In this document: positions 20,459 to 21,554 of the stretch, piece by piece
Position numbering within the stretch: position 1 is the stretch's first letter
Layout of the letters: each line of letters begins with the position of its first letter
Made by a program: the position numbers and the translations under genes
Notes under the pieces: generated by a model
Database searches by the model: none
Told to the model about the DNA's origin: nothing
The model's input: only the letters and a program-made list of their open reading frames with translations
DNA from: a virus
Reading direction: 5' to 3' (one strand)
Virus record (IMG/VR): IMGVR_UViG_3300048006_000084
Span: 1 to 21,554 of that record
DNA length: 21,554 nucleotides

Positions 20459-21264
20459 TATGTTCTCAATCCTTGAAGATTAAGAGTTACACCTTGATTT
20501 TTTACAGGAGGTTTAAACAGTCCCCCTGCTCTTGTGAGTAAGTCTCCCATGCTTGAACCACTGGCTCCTAATGTAGCCGCAAGTTGTTGTTGACCGGAAC
20601 TACGTGACGCTAAACCTTGAGCGGCTAAGTTACCTATACTTCCTCCAATTCCTCTACCAATATTAGCCTGTTGTATAGGTACGTTAAGAAGACCCGTAGC
20701 AGTTCCAATGTCGGCACTTTCACGACCTAAGAGTGCAGAAATTAAAGACTGAGCCTGTGAAAAACCTTGGTTACGTCTTTGAGCTTGTCCCTTAAGAATA
20801 CCTTCCTCTAAAGCAGACATTTGATCTCTACCGCCTGTGGAACCTAAGCGTCCCTGAGCAAGCAATCGTGTCTCAAGGTTTGTCCTTAAGTCATCTTCCT
20901 GTTCTGCATAATAAGGTTGCATTTGCTCATAAAAAAGATTACCTGCGGCAAATGGATCACCAGAATACTGAGCTAATTGATCTCCCCAAAGTCCACTTCT
21001 GCTTAAGGCTCCTTGGTAAATACTTTGGAGTTCAGGAGAAAGATTAAGCAGTGCGGTTTTACTGTCTGGGTCAAACTCTGCTGTACCACCTACACTACCC
21101 ACACCATAAGGCGTACCAGCCTCTATTACAGCATCAGCATTTTGATTAAGAACTGCCGCTTGTTCTCTAGCCGCCTGAATATTTGCATCAGCGTTTGCCC
21201 TAGAACCTAAGTAGGATAAGCCTCCACCCAGTAAACCAGCCCAACCTCCTAAACTTTCTAACAT
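20458..21264 (-). CDS. Putative DNA-ejection/internal virion protein, 268 aa (T7 gp14/P22 gp7-like in character)
   Basis: It begins with a Gly-rich hydrophobic segment (LGGWAGLLGGGLSYLGS) followed by an Ala-rich helix (NADANIQAAREQAAVL). The rest is Ala/Gln/Gly-rich with amphipathic helices (GLASRSSGQQQLAATLG). This layout is typical of the small ejection proteins of podoviruses that enter the outer membrane. AAAAGGAGAAAAAGAT precedes the ATG. One GTTTAAAC site lies at 20511. Confidence 0.6.
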   Translation of the reverse strand: MLESLGGWAGLLGGGLSYLGSRANADANIQAAREQAAVLNQNADAVIEAGTPYGVGSVGGTAEFDPDSKTALLNLSPELQSIYQGALSRSGLWGDQLAQYSGDPFAAGNLFYEQMQPYYAEQEDDLRTNLETRLLAQGRLGSTGGRDQMSALEEGILKGQAQRRNQGFSQAQSLISALLGRESADIGTATGLLNVPIQQANIGRGIGGSIGNLAAQGLASRSSGQQQLAATLGASGSSMGDLLTRAGGLFKPPVKNQGVTLNLQGLRT

Positions 21265-21279
21265 ATCTTTTTCTCCTTT

Positions 21280-21554
21280 TTACCTTGTCTTACCTTGTTT
21301 CGTCAGTAACGTAGCTGATACTAAACTTGAAAAATCTCCCACTACTTCCGTAATCATTCGCATTTTAATTACTTTACCTGTGCGTCCTAAAGGAACTTTG
21401 TATTCTACTGGACCTACTTTAGATGCAAATTTAGATACGCTATAAAGAGAACTTGAAACTCCATAAAGGGCTGATTCATCTGTAGCGGCTAAATTAAATG
21501 ATTTAACAAGTGGATTTATAGAATCATAATCTACATATATTTGTAAAGCAGTTG
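21280..21554 (-). CDS. C-terminal part of a late structural protein, cut by the window edge
   Basis: Ninety codons plus a TAA (21280-21282) are open to the right edge on the minus strand; the start lies outside. The visible part is beta-rich with evenly spaced hydrophobics (LQIYVDYDSINPLVKSFN and KVPLGRTGKVIKMRMITEV). That recalls the end of tail-tube or DNA-stabilising proteins, but I cannot assign it. It is the first gene seen of the minus-strand block. Confidence 0.6.
   Translation of the reverse strand, partial: TALQIYVDYDSINPLVKSFNLAATDESALYGVSSSLYSVSKFASKVGPVEYKVPLGRTGKVIKMRMITEVVGDFSSLVSATLLTKQGKTR

Larger units (their letters stand above)
450..20518. repeat. Dispersed palindrome GTTTAAAC, 16 copies
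   Basis: Perfect 8-bp palindromes begin at 450, 973, 1616, 2365, 2774, 3536, 4664, 5468, 7425, 7901, 9142, 10311, 11168, 13353, 16935 and 20511. For AT-rich sequence of this length I would expect about one or fewer. Thirteen copies are followed by A and thirteen preceded by a pyrimidine, giving roughly YGTTTAAACA. Four lie between genes (973, 1616, 2365, 5468), two contain a stop codon (2774, 10311) and ten are inside genes in two different codon phases, so codon use does not explain them. Density is about 1 per kb up to 13.4 kb and far lower in the minus-strand block. The function is unknown; a protein-binding site is plausible. Confidence 0.9.

Noticed and set aside
1-21554. tRNA genes, integrase, attachment sites, insertion sequences, phage RNA polymerase, terminase, lysis genes
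   Set aside because: I looked for these by eye on both strands and saw no convincing candidate; a tRNA search by covariance model would settle the tRNA question.

Overview
The window is part of the genome of a tailed dsDNA phage with a T7-like replication module. It is AT-rich, very tightly packed (many ATGA/TAATG stop-start overlaps), and carries phage hallmark genes throughout. The T7-type primase-helicase, family A DNA polymerase, gp2.5-like ssDNA-binding protein and gp3-like endonuclease I, together with a cobalamin-type (class II) ribonucleotide reductase, fit the marine podoviruses that infect Alphaproteobacteria or other bacterioplankton. The host is inferred, not shown. No phage RNA polymerase, terminase, portal, capsid, integrase or lysis gene lies in this window. 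Several sigma70-like promoters suggest that host RNA polymerase reads at least part of the genome.

Layout. Positions 1-5045, plus strand: a bank of about 22 mostly very small early-type genes. It contains a SprT-like metalloprotease, two tiny zinc-ribbon proteins, four tiny single-span membrane proteins and many unknowns. Three repeated leader hairpins, a rho-independent terminator, and a compact promoter/operator region at 3756-3896 lie among them. Positions 4976-10909, plus strand: the replication module in the order SSB, lipoprotein, primase-helicase, HNH nuclease, DNA polymerase, PD-(D/E)XK exonuclease, DUF1737-like protein, endonuclease I. Positions 10893-13900, plus strand: small unknowns, a DUF3310 protein, class II ribonucleotide reductase and a membrane protein. 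Positions 13884-21554, minus strand: a late operon read toward the centre of the window. It starts outside the window with a truncated gene, followed by five large putative virion or DNA-ejection proteins and three small basic or zinc proteins. The two blocks meet tail to tail with a 17-bp coding overlap.

How the genes work together: the plus-strand block unwinds, primes, copies and protects phage DNA. It also breaks down or debranches DNA (exonuclease, endonuclease I) and makes deoxynucleotides (class II RNR). The minus-strand block most likely builds the inner virion.

The most unusual signal is the perfect 8-bp palindrome GTTTAAAC. I count 16 copies, far above chance, at gene junctions and inside genes in all three codon phases. 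Fourteen lie in the first 13.4 kb and only two in the minus-strand late block. The second most unusual signal is a leader hairpin repeated three times, with covarying base pairs, just upstream of start codons.
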